Shown one piece after another: positions 62,396 to 64,000 of a stretch of 64,000 nt of DNA. Below the pieces are notes generated by a model that was not told where the DNA came from, did not search any database, and saw only the letters and a program-made list of their open reading frames with translations. The translations under genes were made by a program, and so were the position numbers. Numbering within the stretch: the first letter of the stretch is position 1; each line of letters opens with the position of its first letter. This stretch comes from Candidatus Poribacteria bacterium (GTDB lineage: Bacteria > Poribacteria > WGA-4E > PCPOR2b). The stretch spans positions 1 to 64,000 of the forward strand of contig JAJEAL010000134.1 in assembly GCA_022822785.1 (NCBI GenBank), given 5' to 3'.

Positions 62396-63655
62396 CTATT
62401 TCAAACAGCACTGCTTATACTTCTTGCCGCTGCCACAGGGACAAGGCGAATTGCGGCCGACTTTCCGTGTGACTACTACCGTTTTGGGACGCAGCAATGG
62501 CATAATGCTGTCGGCGGGGCGTCCAGCCTGTAGTGCCTCCGCCATCATTTTCATCGGTCGGTCGATATGGTTGAAGAACTGCTTATAGCCAGCACAGAGA
62601 TAGTTCAGACCGTCTTCGCCGCTCGGTGTCTTGATGAAACGGTTCTTTGGACAGCCGCCGTTACAGACGAAACGGACTTCACAGTCTAGGCAATACTGAG
62701 GCAAGGTGTCCCGCTTGTCGGTGCCGAACTTGCGCTGAAATGTCGATTCGACTAACGCTTCCATCGGCGAGTCCATGACGTTTCCGAGGAAGTATTCCGG
62801 GTCAACGTAGTGATCGCAGGAGTAGAGGTCGCCGTTATGCTCGATTGCCATGGCGTTCCCACAGGTCTCGTTGAAAATACACAGGCTCGGATTATAGCCC
62901 AACCACGCTTCTAACGCGACATCGAAAATTTGGACGAAGATCTTTCCAATATCGTTGACAACCCATTCATCGAAGATGGCACAGAGGAATTTACCGTATT
63001 GGGCTGCGCGGACCGTGCGGTCGGTTACACCTTTCTCATCCGTGTGCTCGACAGCGGGGATAAACTGCATAAATTGCGCGCCAAGTTCTTTGAAATAGCG
63101 GTACACGTCGAGCGGATAATCGGCGTTGTGGCTGTTCACGACACAGAGCACATTGTAATCTACCTGATGCTTCTGCAGGAATCGTAGGCCCCGAATGACA
63201 TCATCGGAGGAGGGTCTGCCCCGTTTGTCGTAGCGATATTTATCGTGCAATTCAGGGGGTCCGTCAATGCTGATACCGATTAGGAATCTGTTCTGTTTGA
63301 AAAAGGTGCACCACTCATCGTTTAAGAGCGTTGCATTGGTCTGGAATGTATTTTGGATGCGCGTACCGACGCGTCGGTATGTCTCTTGGTATTCGACAGC
63401 GCGTCGAAAGAAGTCAACCCCCATCAGTGTTGGCTCGCCGCCTTGCCAAGCGAAGGTTATCTCGTTGACCTGCTGCGATTCGATATATTGACGTACATAA
63501 TTTTCTAAGACTTCATCGGTCATCCGGAACGACCGTGTATCGGGATACAGGTTTTCTTTGTCCAGATAGAAGCAGTATTCACAATCCAAGTTACAGATTG
63601 CTCCAATCGGTTTTGTCATCACATGAAACGCACGCGGTGCCTTGTATTCGATCAT
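62396..63655 (-). CDS. Anaerobic sulfatase maturase (radical SAM) with SEC-C motif
   Basis: 419 residues; AAGGTGAG before the ATG at 63655. CNLDCEYCFY (Cys21, 25, 28) binds the radical-SAM [4Fe-4S] cluster. A C-terminal SPASM-like cysteine region is present (CIFNETCGNAMAI, PQYCLDCEVRFVCNGGCPKNRF, YLCAGYK). The last approximately 15 residues (CPCGSGKKYKQCC) form a SEC-C zinc finger, common on these maturases. It converts the sulfatase Cys (or Ser) to formylglycine, fitting the Cys53-type sulfatase 10 kb away. Its ATG overlaps the stop of the upstream glycosidase gene (ATGA). Confidence 0.93.
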   Translation of the reverse strand: MIEYKAPRAFHVMTKPIGAICNLDCEYCFYLDKENLYPDTRSFRMTDEVLENYVRQYIESQQVNEITFAWQGGEPTLMGVDFFRRAVEYQETYRRVGTRIQNTFQTNATLLNDEWCTFFKQNRFLIGISIDGPPELHDKYRYDKRGRPSSDDVIRGLRFLQKHQVDYNVLCVVNSHNADYPLDVYRYFKELGAQFMQFIPAVEHTDEKGVTDRTVRAAQYGKFLCAIFDEWVVNDIGKIFVQIFDVALEAWLGYNPSLCIFNETCGNAMAIEHNGDLYSCDHYVDPEYFLGNVMDSPMEALVESTFQRKFGTDKRDTLPQYCLDCEVRFVCNGGCPKNRFIKTPSGEDGLNYLCAGYKQFFNHIDRPMKMMAEALQAGRPADSIMPLLRPKTVVVTRKVGRNSPCPCGSGKKYKQCCLK

Positions 63656-64000
63656 TTTCTCACCTTCTTCTGGGTCGTCGTAATCATTGCTACGTTGAAA
63701 ACAGGTCGCTCGTAGCCGCGCGATGGACGGTTTACAATACCGTCAAGCCCCCATAGTGCTGATGAACTGCCGCCATCAAAGTTGATTGCGTGTTTCGCTC
63801 CGAGATCTCGCAGAAAACCAGCCATTTCATAAAATGTCATTCCGAGACTATATCCGTATTGACGTCCATCCACTGCGATAAGGAACAGCTTATCATCATT
63901 AAACCCCAATGCACTCCGTGGGTTTAGTCGTGCACCATTGCGGTGCCGGTAGTTGGATCTTCCGCCTGACTCATGAAACTCTACAACCTCCGGTTCGATC
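63652..64000 (-). CDS. Phosphodiester glycosidase (NAGPA/DUF2233) family protein (5' end outside window)
   Basis: The frame is open to the window edge; about 115 residues are seen, N-terminus missing. GARLNPRSALGFNDDKLFLIAVDGRQ, LRDLGAKHAINFDGGSSSALWG and a final VFNVAMITT are the core strands of the phosphodiester glycosidase family, including the INFDGGSS active-site loop. It hydrolyses a phosphodiester-linked sugar or anchors exopolysaccharide. It is translationally coupled to the maturase gene behind it by a 4-nt ATGA overlap. Confidence 0.85.
   Translation of the reverse strand, partial: IEPEVVEFHESGGRSNYRHRNGARLNPRSALGFNDDKLFLIAVDGRQYGYSLGMTFYEMAGFLRDLGAKHAINFDGGSSSALWGLDGIVNRPSRGYERPVFNVAMITTTQKKVRK

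Noticed and set aside
1-64000. CRISPR arrays, prophage genes or rRNA genes
   Set aside because: No regularly spaced repeats with unique spacers, no phage structural genes and no rRNA-like stretch were seen. The TPR, HEAT and coiled-coil repeats are coding.

Overview
The window looks like a metagenome- or single-cell-derived chromosome segment of an uncultured heterotrophic bacterium. The gene mix is many Gfo/Idh/MocA oxidoreductases, phytanoyl-CoA dioxygenases, enolase-superfamily dehydratases, a sulfatase with its radical-SAM maturase, and secreted TolB-like beta-propellers. It resembles the Poribacteria / Planctomycetes-type marine carbohydrate degraders. Poribacteria is my best guess, but it is an inference from gene content; no rRNA or ribosomal protein marker is present. 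The only stable RNA gene seen is a tRNA-Ala(GGC).

Layout. 1-7.1 kb: a 3'-truncated membrane-anchored coiled-coil gene, an HD-domain hydrolase, a GH36-type alpha-galactosidase, a bicupin, a sugar-nucleotide-type nucleotidyltransferase and a PHP-domain hydrolase. 7.2-12.6 kb: a small membrane protein, a PIN-domain nuclease overlapping a trypsin-like protease fused to eight TPRs, an oxidoreductase, and a DMFase-beta-like protein. 12.8-21.2 kb: a TonB-like/DUF4159 protein, an oxidoreductase, a SirB1-like transglutaminase/TPR protein, an S9 oligopeptidase and a long-chain acyl-CoA synthetase.

21.2-40.3 kb is distinctive. It is almost entirely minus-strand, and most genes are small-molecule-modifying enzymes of the kinds found among resistance and detoxification genes: a CPT-like kinase, three class I methyltransferases, two DUF4037 proteins, two APH-type kinases, three GNATs, a HAD, an alpha/beta hydrolase and a possible ADP-ribosyltransferase fold. 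Most lack obvious shared pathways. Four copies of a MITE-like repeat with terminal inverted repeats lie between them, two of them ending 1-3 nt from a stop codon. One plus-strand oxidoreductase and a rhamnonate-dehydratase-like enolase sit inside this block.

40.5-43.3 kb: a three-gene ABC-2 exporter operon followed by tRNA-Ala. 43.4-48.2 kb: a Spy-like periplasmic protein, a sugar oxidoreductase, a small hypothetical protein, a second enolase-superfamily enzyme and an aldo/keto reductase. 48.3-64 kb: a secreted-protein region with four TolB-like beta-propeller proteins (one with an in-frame amber codon in its signal peptide), a PhyH dioxygenase, a sulfatase, a GHL6-like glycosidase, a 1127-residue anchored protein with five HEAT-like modules, the anaerobic sulfatase maturase with a C-terminal SEC-C motif, and a partial phosphodiester glycosidase.

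Most notable observations: (1) all four propellers end in the same short tail, W-G-x-[IL]-K plus 3-5 residues, which could be an undescribed sorting or anchoring signal. (2) A second, diverged copy of the maturase's C-terminal SEC-C segment lies on the other side of a propeller gene, marking a past duplication or insertion. (3) A MITE family punctuates the resistance-like island. (4) A PIN nuclease gene overlaps a protease-TPR gene.
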